38,323 nucleotides of DNA from an uncultured Clostridia bacterium (GCA_944350015.1 CALVNW010000012.1:1-38323), one strand, 5' to 3'; counted from the stretch's first letter, positions 1-7,732 are shown. Program-made: numbers and translations. Notes: generated by a model not told the origin, from the sequence alone.

Positions 1-82
1 CAATTTATTGTGTTTTTACGTTAGTAAAATTAAAATTTAACTTGTTTAAATTTTAACATCACATAGTTTATATTATCCTAAC

Positions 83-119
83 AAAAAACACTTTAACAAA
101 AATAGTTAAAGTGTTTTTT
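83..119. terminator. Symmetric intrinsic terminator
   Basis: A perfect 15-bp inverted repeat (83-97 with 105-119) with a 7-nt loop AAAAATA, flanked by A and T runs, could terminate on both strands. On the plus strand it would serve a gene lying left of the window. Confidence 0.75.
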
Positions 120-150
120 GCATAATACTTAGTTCCAGAAAAAACAAGTA

Positions 151-176
151 AAAAAAGAACTCAGACACCCGAGTTC
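151..176 (-). terminator. Minus-strand intrinsic terminator
   Basis: Read on the minus strand, GAACTC, an 8-nt loop and GAGTTC are followed by a run of seven T. It lies about 130 nt beyond the tRNA operon terminator and may end a separate small transcript starting near 264. Confidence 0.55.
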
Positions 177-307
177 AACATCCTATAATGAGCGTCCTCA
201 TCCAGCCTCAAAGCATTTCAGACAATATGACCATAAAACTCATATTTACAAGCAAGTTCGGCTTTTAATAGTATAAATAAAGAGATAAAAATCATAAAAT
301 CAATTAT

Positions 308-330
308 AAAAAAGCGACTATAGTGTCGCC
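308..330 (-). terminator. Probable terminator of tRNA operon
   Basis: On the minus strand GCGAC, a 6-nt loop ACTATA and GTCGC are followed by six T. It is the first U-tailed hairpin downstream of the last tRNA gene (tRNA-Tyr), about 140 nt past it. Confidence 0.65.
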
Positions 331-469
331 TAGATTAAGAAAGATATAAAGACTAAATGATTTAAAGTTCGTTAAATCTCAAATAAACTTTTGAGAAAAA
401 AGTTCGTCAGAAAAGTTCGTCAATTTAATTTTTAATTATACTTTTATAACTATATTCTTTAAAACACTA

Positions 470-555
470 TGGTGGGCAGGGATGGATTCGAACCATCGAA
501 GACGTAGTCGACGGATTTACAGTCCGTTGCATTTGGCCGCTCTGCAACCTACCCA
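470..555 (-). tRNA. tRNA-Tyr (GUA)
   Basis: An 86-nt class II tRNA with a long variable arm. The reverse complement begins with TGGGTAGG, carries the anticodon loop CTGTAAA (anticodon GUA) and ends with encoded CCA. It is the last gene of the minus-strand tRNA operon. Confidence 0.95.
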
Positions 556-585
556 TAAATTTTAAGCACCCATAAGGTGCTTGTG

Positions 586-660
586 TGGAGCTGGTGAAAG
601 GAATCGAACCTTCAACCTGCTGATTACAAGTCAGCTGCTCTACCATTGAGCCACACCAGC
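586..660 (-). tRNA. tRNA-Thr (UGU)
   Basis: A 75-nt tRNA. Acceptor GCTGGTG pairs with CACCAGC, the anticodon loop CTTGTAA gives anticodon UGU, and CCA is encoded. A 7-bp hairpin with arms AAGCACC/GGTGCTT (564-582) separates it from tRNA-Tyr and could be a processing element. Confidence 0.95.
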
Positions 661-762
661 ATATTATTGATTTTTGTGTAATTAGTGGAATGAACATTGG
701 ATAAAGGGGGTAATGTTTCATTCCACGTTCTCCTACGAGTAGGTGAATTGCATTACACATAA

Positions 763-882
763 GCTAAAATAAAATATTTAAGATTTCTTATAAAAATTTT
801 ATTTTAGCCTTTGCAAAAGAATAGTATCTTTTGCAAAATTAAAATTGACAAGCAATTTTAATTTTAAATCTTTAAAAGATTT
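763..882. repeat. Four adjacent hairpins in tRNA spacer
   Basis: The 245-nt spacer between tRNA-Thr and tRNA-Phe holds four back-to-back inverted repeats: 763-779/792-808 (16 of 17 paired), 810-820/827-837 (11 bp perfect, TTTGCAAAAGA arms), 838-847/853-862 (10 bp perfect) and 866-871/877-882. Almost no bases are left between them. No U-tail suggests a terminator. Function is unknown. Confidence 0.7.
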
Positions 883-905
883 TCGTTTGCATACTTAATG
901 TATAC

Positions 906-981
906 TGGTGCCCTAAGGTGGAATCGAACCACCGACACAAGGATTTTCAGTCCTTTGCTCTACCGACTGAGCTATCAGGGC
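906..981 (-). tRNA. tRNA-Phe (GAA)
   Basis: A 76-nt tRNA. Acceptor GCCCTGA pairs with TTAGGGC, discriminator A, CCA encoded. The anticodon loop CTGAAAA gives GAA. Confidence 0.95.
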
Positions 982-1121
982 ATTTGAATTTTAAAAATTC
1001 ATCTTTAGTTTTGTTTTTTTGTAATTGCAACAATATCTGTTAAAAGGGAATTATGTTGTTATTATTTTGTTGTATTACATTTTAATATAAGCCTAAACTT
1101 ATATATTATCCAAAATGGATA

Positions 1122-1198
1122 TGGCGACTCGAATGGGGCTCGAACCCACGACCTCCAGCGTGACAGGCTGGCGTTCTAACCAACTGAACTACCGAGCC
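1122..1198 (-). tRNA. tRNA-Asp (GUC)
   Basis: A 77-nt tRNA. Acceptor GGCTCGG pairs with TCGAGTC with wobble, discriminator G, CCA encoded. The anticodon loop CTGTCAC gives GUC. Confidence 0.95.
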
Positions 1199-1285
1199 AC
1201 AATAGGTGGACTTTAGCAAACTAATCTTGTCACAAAATCTAAAATATTAATTTACTATATTTTTACCATCAAGACAAATGTTTGA

Positions 1286-1362
1286 TGGTGGGCCTTCAGG
1301 GACTCGAACCCCGGACCGACCGGTTATGAGCCGGTTGCTCTAACCAACTGAGCTAAAGGCCC
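1286..1362 (-). tRNA. tRNA with CAU anticodon (elongator Met or Ile2)
   Basis: A 77-nt tRNA. Acceptor GGGCCTT pairs with AAGGCCC, CCA encoded, anticodon loop CTCATAA. The paired first acceptor base (G1-C72) argues against initiator tRNA. The body (CCTTTAGCTCAGTTGGTTAG, then GGCTCATAACC) resembles Bacillus tRNA-Ile2, whose CAU is modified to lysidine, but an elongator Met identity cannot be excluded from sequence. Confidence 0.9.
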
Positions 1363-1402
1363 AATTAAGCAAACTATAATAACACTCAAAAAACAATATG
1401 AG

Positions 1403-1478
1403 TGGTCGGGGTGGAGAGGCTCGAACTCCCGACCTCATGGTCCCAAACCACGCGCGCTACCAACTGCGCTACACCCCG
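1403..1478 (-). tRNA. tRNA-Pro (UGG)
   Basis: A 76-nt tRNA. Acceptor CGGGGTG pairs with CACCCCG, discriminator A, CCA encoded. The loop TTTGGGA gives anticodon UGG. It is the first gene of the tRNA operon, starting about 20 nt after the -10 box. Confidence 0.95.
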
Positions 1479-1497
1479 CAAGCAAGTTTGCAAGGAT

Positions 1498-1526
1498 ATT
1501 TTAATATAAAATAAATATTATGTCAA
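1498..1526 (-). promoter_or_regulatory. Sigma-A promoter of tRNA operon
   Basis: On the minus strand a perfect TTGACA (1521-1526) is followed after exactly 17 nt by TAAAAT (1498-1503), a 5/6 match to the -10 consensus. No other equally good promoter was seen among the six tRNAs, so one polycistronic precursor is likely. Confidence 0.85.
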
Positions 1527-1671
1527 GGAATTTTCTAAAATTTTTTCAATTTTTTATAATTTTTTTATTTTATATTTAGAATAAGCCTTACAAACTAAAA
1601 TTCGCTCCAAAACTCTACATAAATAGCATATGTTTTAAAATTGAAAATATCAAAATGCTTTAAAATCATAT

Positions 1672-1698
1672 TTAACTTTTCCCCAAATATGCTATAAT
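1672..1698 (+). promoter_or_regulatory. Promoter fused to start codon of DUF5131 gene
   Basis: TATAAT at 1693-1698 lies exactly six bases before the ATG at 1705, so the expected transcription start is the A of the ATG. A weak -35 (TTAACT, 1672-1677) precedes it at 15 nt. No Shine-Dalgarno sequence is present, which fits a leaderless mRNA. Confidence 0.55.
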
Positions 1699-1704
1699 AA
1701 AGTT

Positions 1705-2442
1705 ATGAATAGCGGAATGTGGAACCCGTGGCACGGATGTCATAAATATAGCGAGGGCTGTCTAAACTGTTATATGTTTTCTTTTGATAAGCAAAGGGAT
1801 GTGGATTCTAATTTTGTACATAAAACATCCGACTTTGATTTGCCTATTAAAAAGGATAGATATCATAATTTTAAAGTGAAAGATGAAAGCCACTTGTCTG
1901 TATGTTTGACCTCTGACTTTTTCATTGAAGAGGCAGATGTCTGGCGAAGTGATGTGTGGGACTTTATAAAAGCTAGGGGAAATGTTAAGTTTTCGCTTTT
2001 TACCAAGCGAGTCTATAGGATTGTGCAATGTTTGCCAAGCGATTGGGGGGACAGCTATGAAAATGTTGAGATAGTACTTACTGTTGAAAATCAAAAGCGG
2101 GCGGACGAGCGACTTCCAATATTTTTGGCGCTACCATTAAAGCATAGAGTTTTAACAGTTTCACCAATGTTAGAAAAAATTGATTTGAGTAAATACTTAA
2201 AAACAGGGCTTATAGAAGAGGTTTATTGTAGCGGTGAAAACTACAAAAATTCTCGAGTTTGTGATTATGATTGGGTTAAAAATTTGTCTGAACAATGCAA
2301 AAGCGCCAATGTTAAATTTATATTTTTTGCAATAGGTTCAAAGTTCCGTAAAGATGGTAAGATTTACTATATACCATACAAAAAAGGCAAGGATCAGGCA
2401 ACTAAGGCAAACTTAAATTTTATTCCTAAAGAGAAAGTTTAG
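1705..2442 (+). CDS. DUF5131 (phage Gp37/Gp68-like) protein
   Basis: A 245-aa protein opening with the family hallmark WNPWHGC followed by GCLNCY, giving Cys12, Cys19 and Cys22. This CxxxxxxCxxC cluster near the N-terminus is typical of PF07505/DUF5131, a radical SAM-like family first named from phage proteins; the exact reaction is not known to me. Members often occur with a three-Cys-motif partner protein, but none is in this window. The start at 1705 is chosen because the signature begins six residues later; it has no ribosome binding site and sits where a leaderless transcript would begin. It stands alone next to a tRNA operon and ends in a strong terminator, so it may be an accessory acquisition. 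Confidence 0.8.
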   Translation: MNSGMWNPWHGCHKYSEGCLNCYMFSFDKQRDVDSNFVHKTSDFDLPIKKDRYHNFKVKDESHLSVCLTSDFFIEEADVWRSDVWDFIKARGNVKFSLFTKRVYRIVQCLPSDWGDSYENVEIVLTVENQKRADERLPIFLALPLKHRVLTVSPMLEKIDLSKYLKTGLIEEVYCSGENYKNSRVCDYDWVKNLSEQCKSANVKFIFFAIGSKFRKDGKIYYIPYKKGKDQATKANLNFIPKEKV

Positions 2443-2465
2443 ACAATTCAATAATCTATAAAGAC

Positions 2466-2492
2466 AACGTCATCTTAGTGATGACGTTTTTT
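2466..2492 (+). terminator. Intrinsic terminator after DUF5131 gene
   Basis: A 9-bp perfect stem (AACGTCATC with GATGACGTT), a 5-nt loop and a T run. It insulates the sporulation operon downstream. Confidence 0.9.
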
Positions 2493-2594
2493 ATGTCTAC
2501 AAAAGAAGCTATTAAACATCTTTTTTCAACAAAAGTGTTTTATTTTTGCAATTTTTTATGTGTTATATTTGTTTCATACAAAGGGGGCGAATGT

Positions 2595-2903
2595 ATGCAT
2601 ATAAAGAGCAAGATATATAATAAAACGCTTTACGTTTTAATGTGCGGAGAACTTGACGAGCATAGCGCATCACACGCAAGGCTTTACTTAGATAAAATCT
2701 TTTCGGGCAATAATTTTAATCAAATAATTATAGACCTATCTGAGCTAGAATTTATGGACAGCACTGGTATTGGTGTGTTGATAGGCAGGTACAAGAAGAT
2801 GAAATCAAGACAAATACCAATTTTCATATGCAATCCATCAAAGCACGCCGAAAAGATATTTAAGATGACAGGCTTATATGAAATAATGCCAAAAATTGTA
2901 TAA
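2595..2903 (+). CDS. spoIIAA: Anti-sigma F factor antagonist SpoIIAA
   Basis: A 102-aa single STAS-domain protein. In the forespore, dephosphorylated SpoIIAA binds SpoIIAB and frees sigma F. The phosphorylation-site motif FMDSTGIG is present, with the target serine at residue 56. The start at 2595 is taken because AAGGGGGCG lies just upstream and the protein then matches the family's N-terminus; a longer in-frame reading would begin inside the preceding terminator. It is slightly shorter than the ~117 aa of the Bacillus protein. It is the first gene of spoIIAA-spoIIAB-sigF. I could not find a convincing sigma-H promoter in the ~100 nt upstream. Confidence 0.93.
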   Translation: MHIKSKIYNKTLYVLMCGELDEHSASHARLYLDKIFSGNNFNQIIIDLSELEFMDSTGIGVLIGRYKKMKSRQIPIFICNPSKHAEKIFKMTGLYEIMPKIV

Positions 2904-2913
2904 GGAGAGGGAA

Positions 2914-3366
2914 ATGAAAAATTCAAATTTTATGGAAGTTACATTCAAAGCGATCTCTATTAATGAAAGTTTTGCAAGGCTATGCGTTGCAGGATTTTGC
3001 GTGCAACTCAATCCATCTATTGATGAGATAGGTGATATCAAAACGGCTGTTTCTGAAGCGGTTACCAATTGTGTTGTACACGCCTATCCAAAACATAACG
3101 GAAGCGTTACGCTTCGGTGCGAGATAGAGGGTGATATGGTAAAAATTATCGTAAAGGACCAAGGTATAGGGATAAAAGATATAGACAAAGCAAGGGAACC
3201 ATTTTACACAACAAAGCCAAGCGAAGAGCGCAGTGGTATGGGTTTTTCAGTTATGGAAAGTTTTATGGATAGAGTGGAAGTAGAGCATAATGAAGGTAAA
3301 GGACTAAGTGTCACTATGTATAAGCAGATATCTTCTGGCGTAGTGCAGGTGAGTGATGCTTCTTGA
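2914..3366 (+). CDS. spoIIAB: Anti-sigma F factor / serine kinase SpoIIAB
   Basis: A 150-aa GHKL-type kinase. It holds sigma F inactive and phosphorylates SpoIIAA. Visible ATP-binding boxes are the N box (EAVTNCVVHAYP, about residues 50-61), the G1 box (DQGIGI, ~89-94) and the G2 region (GMGFSVMESF). The start at 2914 follows AAGGAGAGG by a few bases; an ATG-less extension upstream lacks support. It begins 10 nt after spoIIAA and overlaps sigF by 11 nt, so the three are translationally coupled. Confidence 0.95.
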   Translation: MKNSNFMEVTFKAISINESFARLCVAGFCVQLNPSIDEIGDIKTAVSEAVTNCVVHAYPKHNGSVTLRCEIEGDMVKIIVKDQGIGIKDIDKAREPFYTTKPSEERSGMGFSVMESFMDRVEVEHNEGKGLSVTMYKQISSGVVQVSDAS

Positions 3367-4084
3367 TAACGAAAAGGTTTTACAACTTGTAAAAGAAGCC
3401 CAAAACGGAAGTCAGGAAGCAAAAACTCAGTTAATAGAGGAAAATTCGCCTCTTATCAAAAGCGTTATAAAGAGGTTCAAAGATAAAGGCGTAGAGTATG
3501 ACGATCTATATCAGATAGGTTGCATAGGTTTTTTAAAAGCAATAAAGAACTTTGACTCAAGTTTTGGTGTAAAATTTTCGACATATGTTGTACCTATGGT
3601 AATTGGCGAGATAAAACGCTTTATGCGAGATGATGGTGCTATAAAGGTCTCAAGAGCGCTTAAAACCTTAAATTTACAAATAAATAGGTACATTATAGAT
3701 TTTTATGAGAAGAATCAAAGAAAACCGACCATAGAGGAGCTTTCAAAACACTTTCAGGTGGAGGAGCAAGATATAATTATGGCAATGGACTCGGCTAAGA
3801 TGCCTATCTCAATTTATTCGCCACTTGAAGATGACGCAGAGTCATCAAGCATTATAGATAGAATTGAGCCTCAAGAAGATGTAAATCAAAAAATGATTGA
3901 TGACATTGCATTAAAAGAGGTGGTTAAAAAGTTAGATGAGCGCGATAGAAAAATCATCATATTAAGGTATTACTACGACAAAACTCAAAGCGAGATAGCA
4001 AAAGAACTTAAAATATCTCAAGTTCAAGTATCGCGCCTAGAAAGTAAGATCCTAGATAACCTAAAAGCGAAATTAACCTCTTAG
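3356..4084 (+). CDS. sigF: RNA polymerase forespore sigma factor SigF
   Basis: A 242-aa sigma-70 family protein directing early forespore transcription. Region 2 is visible as DDLYQIGCIGFLKAIKNFD (about residues 44-62) and region 2.4 as the segment ending GEIKRFMRDDGAIKVSR; region 4.2 is the helix-turn-helix KTQSEIAKELKISQVQVSRL near the C-terminus. ATG 3356 is preferred over GTG 3353 because it is better spaced from AGGTG. It overlaps spoIIAB by 11 nt. Synteny with spoIIAA/spoIIAB separates it from sigma G. Downstream, convergent transcription is stopped by a shared terminator. Confidence 0.93.
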   Translation: MLLDNEKVLQLVKEAQNGSQEAKTQLIEENSPLIKSVIKRFKDKGVEYDDLYQIGCIGFLKAIKNFDSSFGVKFSTYVVPMVIGEIKRFMRDDGAIKVSRALKTLNLQINRYIIDFYEKNQRKPTIEELSKHFQVEEQDIIMAMDSAKMPISIYSPLEDDAESSSIIDRIEPQEDVNQKMIDDIALKEVVKKLDERDRKIIILRYYYDKTQSEIAKELKISQVQVSRLESKILDNLKAKLTS

Positions 4085-4089
4085 CACTA

Positions 4090-4120
4090 GATATAGTATG
4101 TTGTATGACATACATAATAC
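4090..4120. repeat. Diverged copy of interspersed palindrome
   Basis: An imperfect palindrome with GTATGT and ACATAC arms and the core ACATAATAC, immediately after sigF. It resembles the elements at 8090-8131 and 26074-26125 (shared core ACATAATA) but is more diverged. Confidence 0.45.
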
Positions 4121-4149
4121 AAAATATGCCATAATAAGGCATATTTTTT
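4121..4149. terminator. Bidirectional terminator between sigF and lipoprotein gene
   Basis: A perfect 10-bp stem AAAATATGCC/GGCATATTTT with loop ATAATAA, with A and T runs on both sides. It serves two convergent genes, and the stop codon of the minus-strand gene (4148-4150) overlaps its edge. Confidence 0.8.
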
Positions 4150-5632
4150 ACTGGTCATTTATATTAGGATTTGTATCATTAACATCAGAATTTTCACTTT
4201 CTGTTGTTGATAAAATTTGAATCGGCTTTTTCTGTGTATCTTCACTAGCCACATCATCCTCTTGACTTAAAATGCTGTTTATTATTTGTTCATTTTTCTT
4301 TGTCTTTTCAAGCAAAGTCTTATCGTCTTGTTTTATATTATGATTTTGTTCTATATTTTGACCCTCTTTTTGTCCTCTATTTTTGAAAATATGTTTTATT
4401 TTGCCAATCAGCTGATTGTCTTGCTTTTCTGGTAAGTCATCTTGAGTTGTCGCTGTTGCACTTGCAATTGGCGTATTTCTAACTTGTTTAGGATTAAATC
4501 TATAGGTGTCGATATTCCTATTTAAAGGGTAATAGGTGTCAGTGTTCCTATTTGGGTTAAATCCATAAGGATTATTCTGGTAATATCTATAATTATTGTT
4601 GTAAGGAGTATTATATCCACCATAGTTATAGCCATACGAGTTGTACGGATAATTATTATAGTTGTTGTAGTTATAACCATTTCTATAATTGTAATTATTA
4701 TAAGGCGCATTATAAGGGTAGTTATAATTGTTATAAGTTTGAGAATTGTTAGGTAAGGTCAAGTTTTCGTTTTGAACATTGTTTGTCATATTTTGGTTTT
4801 GGTATGTATCAATATTTTTAGTTATACCTTTCTTGTCGTTGGCATTAATTTGATTGGCATTACTTTGATTATCATTTTCTGTATTTTGCAAGTTTTCTTC
4901 ATTATAAGCTTGATTGTTATTTACTAAATTATTATTAGCGTAATTGTAGATGAAGTTGTTAAAGTTTGAGTTATCGAAGTTTGAGTAGTTGCTTGAGTAG
5001 TTATTTGTATAGTTGTTTGTTAAATTGTCATTGTTATAGCTGTAATTAGGAGTTGTTATAACATTATTTTCACTTAATATTTGTGAAACCTCATTCATTG
5101 TGTTAAAGAGATTGTTTAGATATGCTTTTCTTGCATTCATAAGGCTGTTCAAAGCTTGATATTCACTGCTTGCGGAATTATCCAAGGTTTGCGAATTCTT
5201 TTGGTTTATTTTATTGATTTTCCTTATGGACGATTTGATATCTCTATCTGTTTTGCTAAGATAGGTTATATTTCTCTCTATATCTTGTGTTAGCGTTCTA
5301 AGTGCTTGGCTATCGACCCTGCTAAGCTTATATTTTTTATTCTGGTTTGCTTTTAGGTAACTACTTAAGGTCAATATTTGCCCTTTTAAATATTGTTCTT
5401 CCATTTGACTATTGTAGGCTCTATCTCTTAAATAATTGAATTTGTCTGAGCTGTTTTCATTATAATAGTTACCGCTTTCACCGAGCGAGTTGTCATTCAA
5501 GGTAACAACGCTCTCAACTTCATCTAACTGTGCATTTAAATTTTTTACCACCTGTGCATCACTTCCGTTTGAACAGCCGTATAAGCTTAGGGGCAGTAAA
5601 AGTAATGATGATAATAATATAATTTTTTTCAT
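4148..5632 (-). CDS. Asn/Tyr-rich low-complexity lipoprotein
   Basis: A 494-aa predicted lipoprotein of unknown function. The N-terminus is a type II signal peptide with lipobox LYGC, so Cys20 would be lipidated. Residues ~22-195 are polar and probably helical. Residues ~195-385 are extremely rich in Asn and Tyr, with many NYN/YNNY motifs and a short repeat (NTDTY and NIDTY, each followed by an R-rich stretch). The C-terminal ~100 residues are charged and Gln/Glu/Lys-rich. GGAGGA lies five bases before the ATG. It lies inside the sporulation block, opposite to its neighbours, between sigF and spoVAC. A role at the spore or cell surface is only an inference; the composition suggests a disordered, self-associating protein. 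Confidence 0.75.
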   Translation of the reverse strand: MKKIILLSSLLLLPLSLYGCSNGSDAQVVKNLNAQLDEVESVVTLNDNSLGESGNYYNENSSDKFNYLRDRAYNSQMEEQYLKGQILTLSSYLKANQNKKYKLSRVDSQALRTLTQDIERNITYLSKTDRDIKSSIRKINKINQKNSQTLDNSASSEYQALNSLMNARKAYLNNLFNTMNEVSQILSENNVITTPNYSYNNDNLTNNYTNNYSSNYSNFDNSNFNNFIYNYANNNLVNNNQAYNEENLQNTENDNQSNANQINANDKKGITKNIDTYQNQNMTNNVQNENLTLPNNSQTYNNYNYPYNAPYNNYNYRNGYNYNNYNNYPYNSYGYNYGGYNTPYNNNYRYYQNNPYGFNPNRNTDTYYPLNRNIDTYRFNPKQVRNTPIASATATTQDDLPEKQDNQLIGKIKHIFKNRGQKEGQNIEQNHNIKQDDKTLLEKTKKNEQIINSILSQEDDVASEDTQKKPIQILSTTESENSDVNDTNPNINDQ

Positions 5633-5733
5633 TTAGTCCTCCGTTTGCTTTAGTTTGTGAAAAATTTGTTAAATTATACAAGATATATGTTTAAACTTCT
5701 TTTTCATTGTCAATAAAGTTATAGGAGAAAAGT

Positions 5734-6192
5734 ATGGATAAGATAATGGAAGAGAAAAAACGCAATGAGGCGTATGCTAAGTATGTTCAAGCCAAAATAC
5801 CAAAAACAAAGGCGTGGCCAAGTCTTTTTAATTCATTTTTAGTGGGCGGAATTATATGTTGCATAGGGCAGGGTATCAACGATTTGATTTTGCTTTGGTT
5901 TCCTAATATGGCAGAGCAAAGTGCCTGGGCATACACGCTTATTGTATTGATTTTTATCGCATCATTTTTAACAGGCATAGGTGTTTATGATAAGATAGGC
6001 AAATTTGCAGGCGGAGGCTCCATCGTTCCGATAACAGGGTTTTCAAACTCGATAACATCGCCAGCGCTTGAGTTTAAACACGAGGGTGTAATTTATGGCA
6101 TTTGTGTAAAGATGTTTACCATTGCAGGACCTGTTATAGTTGTCGGTGTAGTTGCAAGCTTTTTGGTGGGAGTGGTATATCTATTTATTTAA
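5734..6192 (+). CDS. spoVAC: Stage V sporulation protein AC
   Basis: A 152-aa membrane protein of the SpoVA complex that moves Ca-dipicolinic acid across the inner forespore membrane. About four hydrophobic segments are visible, and the family-typical stretch KFAGGGSIVPITGFSN lies around residues 90-105. SpoVAC of Bacillus is of similar length and acts as a mechanosensitive channel. The start follows TAGGAG at good spacing. It is the first of the spoVAC-spoVAD-spoVAE set here; spoVAA and spoVAB are not present, as is usual for many Clostridia. Confidence 0.93.
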   Translation: MDKIMEEKKRNEAYAKYVQAKIPKTKAWPSLFNSFLVGGIICCIGQGINDLILLWFPNMAEQSAWAYTLIVLIFIASFLTGIGVYDKIGKFAGGGSIVPITGFSNSITSPALEFKHEGVIYGICVKMFTIAGPVIVVGVVASFLVGVVYLFI

Positions 6193-6229
6193 AAATGAAT
6201 ATACATTAATCAAAATATAATTTAAAAAA

Positions 6230-6269
6230 GGCATTTTAGTTATATTTGAATAACTAAAACATAATAGCC
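6230..6269. repeat. Interspersed palindrome after spoVAC
   Basis: A TTTTAGTTAT/ATAACTAAAA hairpin followed by CATAATAGCC. The right half (ATAACTAAAACATAATAGCC) matches the element after pnp at 19 of 20 positions. The left arm is shorter than in other copies. Confidence 0.65.
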
Positions 6270-6335
6270 TATGAAATTAAATAACGGAATTTATACAATA
6301 GTGAATTTAAAGTCAAACAAGAAAATAGGAGAAGT

Positions 6336-7442
6336 ATGTACACAAATCAGACGGTCATATTTAAAAACAAACCAGTAATCATAGGTAGCTATTCAATAGT
6401 AGGACCAAAGGAGGGTAAGGGCAATTTTGGTCCTTATTTTAATTATGTTATGAAAGATGACAGCTTTGGCGAAAAGTCCTATGAGAAAGCTGAAATGAAA
6501 ATGTTAAAGACAGCCATAGTAGGTGCAATTGAAGATGCAAAGTTGCAATCTAGCGATGTAAATTTGTTGTTAGCGGGCGACCTTTTAAATCAAATCATAT
6601 CGTCCTCTTACGCTGCTCGTGATTTTGATTTTGCCTTCTTAGGACTCTTTGGCGCTTGTTCTACTATGGCTGAAAGTATGGCAATAGCTGCATCTATCAT
6701 AGACGGCAGGGAATTTGATACAATTGTCTGCTCCACAGGCTCGCACTTTTCTACTGCAGAGAGACAGTTTCGCTTTCCACTAGAACTTGGAAATCAGCGC
6801 CCACCCACATCTCAGTGGACTGTTACAGGTGCGGGAGCTTGCGTGATATCGTCTAAAGGCAAGGGACCTAAAATCACGATGGCAACCTTTGGAAAGGTTA
6901 TAGATTATGGAATCAACGATGTAAATGATATGGGCGCCGCAATGGCACCGTCGGCAATGGATACGATGCTTGCTCACTTTCGAGATACTAAGACGACGCC
7001 AGATGATTACGACTTAATCGTAACTGGCGATCTAGGTAAACTTGGCAGTGAAATACTTATTGACCTTATGGAAGATAAGGGCATAAAGCTTGGGTTGAAT
7101 TATAACGACTGCGGACAAATGTATTTTACAAGAAATCAAAACACGCTTTCAGGTGGAAGTGGGTGTGGATGCAGTGCAACCGTTTTAAACTCATTTATTA
7201 TGAAAAAACTAAGGACAGGTGAGTATAAAAAGGTGTTGTTTATGCCAACGGGTGCATTAATGTCAACTACAGCGTCACAGCAGGGCGAGACTATCCCAGG
7301 AGTATGTCACGCAATTGTTCTTGAATGTGATGAAAGTGTAAAAGACGTTAAAACCTCAACAACTTCAAATAAAAATGTGAAGAATGTTAAAAATAAAGCA
7401 GTGAGGCAGTCAATAAGCAAGAAAAATCAAGAGATTTTGTAG
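6336..7442 (+). CDS. spoVAD: Stage V sporulation protein AD
   Basis: A 368-aa thiolase-fold protein that binds dipicolinic acid for import into the forespore. The region around residues 110-125 contains the thiolase-like GACST motif, and a glycine-rich stretch (GGSGCGCSA) follows near residue 280. The start is set by TAGGAG seven bases upstream. It is about 30 residues longer than the Bacillus protein because of a C-terminal tail rich in Lys, Asn, Ser and Thr after the conserved AIVLECDES end. It lies between spoVAC and spoVAE, but is separated from spoVAE by an unusual 290-nt gap. Confidence 0.95.
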   Translation: MYTNQTVIFKNKPVIIGSYSIVGPKEGKGNFGPYFNYVMKDDSFGEKSYEKAEMKMLKTAIVGAIEDAKLQSSDVNLLLAGDLLNQIISSSYAARDFDFAFLGLFGACSTMAESMAIAASIIDGREFDTIVCSTGSHFSTAERQFRFPLELGNQRPPTSQWTVTGAGACVISSKGKGPKITMATFGKVIDYGINDVNDMGAAMAPSAMDTMLAHFRDTKTTPDDYDLIVTGDLGKLGSEILIDLMEDKGIKLGLNYNDCGQMYFTRNQNTLSGGSGCGCSATVLNSFIMKKLRTGEYKKVLFMPTGALMSTTASQQGETIPGVCHAIVLECDESVKDVKTSTTSNKNVKNVKNKAVRQSISKKNQEIL

Positions 7443-7732
7443 ATTAGCCTTAAAGTTTTTAAAAAAATATTACAAAGAAATGAATTGTTAATACTTAACA
7501 CTTGAGTGGAACTTGCGTTTTGAATGAGAGTGAGAGTATTGATGATATTGCGTTTTGTTTTATAATCATTTAATCGAAAGACCTATTGTAAAGACTGCGT
7601 TAATCAAAAAGTGAAGTCATATTAGGCAACGTGAGTAAGCTTTAATAAAAAAATTGCAGGCAAGGGTTTTAAATACGGCAAGTGAAAAAGTTAAAAGAGT
7701 ATTTTAATTTTAAATAAAAAGTAGAGGTGAGT

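Larger units (their letters stand above)
1..469. other. Non-coding stretch left of tRNA operon, rich in hairpins
   Basis: I see no convincing protein gene here. The stretch holds three inverted repeats with terminator character (listed separately), a short perfect hairpin at 188-201 (ATGAG/CTCAT arms), and a direct repeat of AAGTTCGTCA around 398-422. On the minus strand a TATACT box lies at 270-275 and the following ~120 nt end at the terminator at 151-176, so a small minus-strand RNA is possible. The only sORF in it (208-243, 11 codons) has no ribosome binding site. Confidence 0.5.

Noticed and set aside
467..760. Minus-strand open frame of 97 codons over tRNA-Tyr and tRNA-Thr
   Set aside because: It runs through two intact tRNA genes; the peptide (containing NQQVEGSIPF) is a known kind of artefact from translating tRNA.
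1286..1362. Initiator tRNA-fMet
   Set aside because: The first acceptor pair is G-C rather than the mismatch of initiator tRNAs, so only elongator Met or Ile2 remains.
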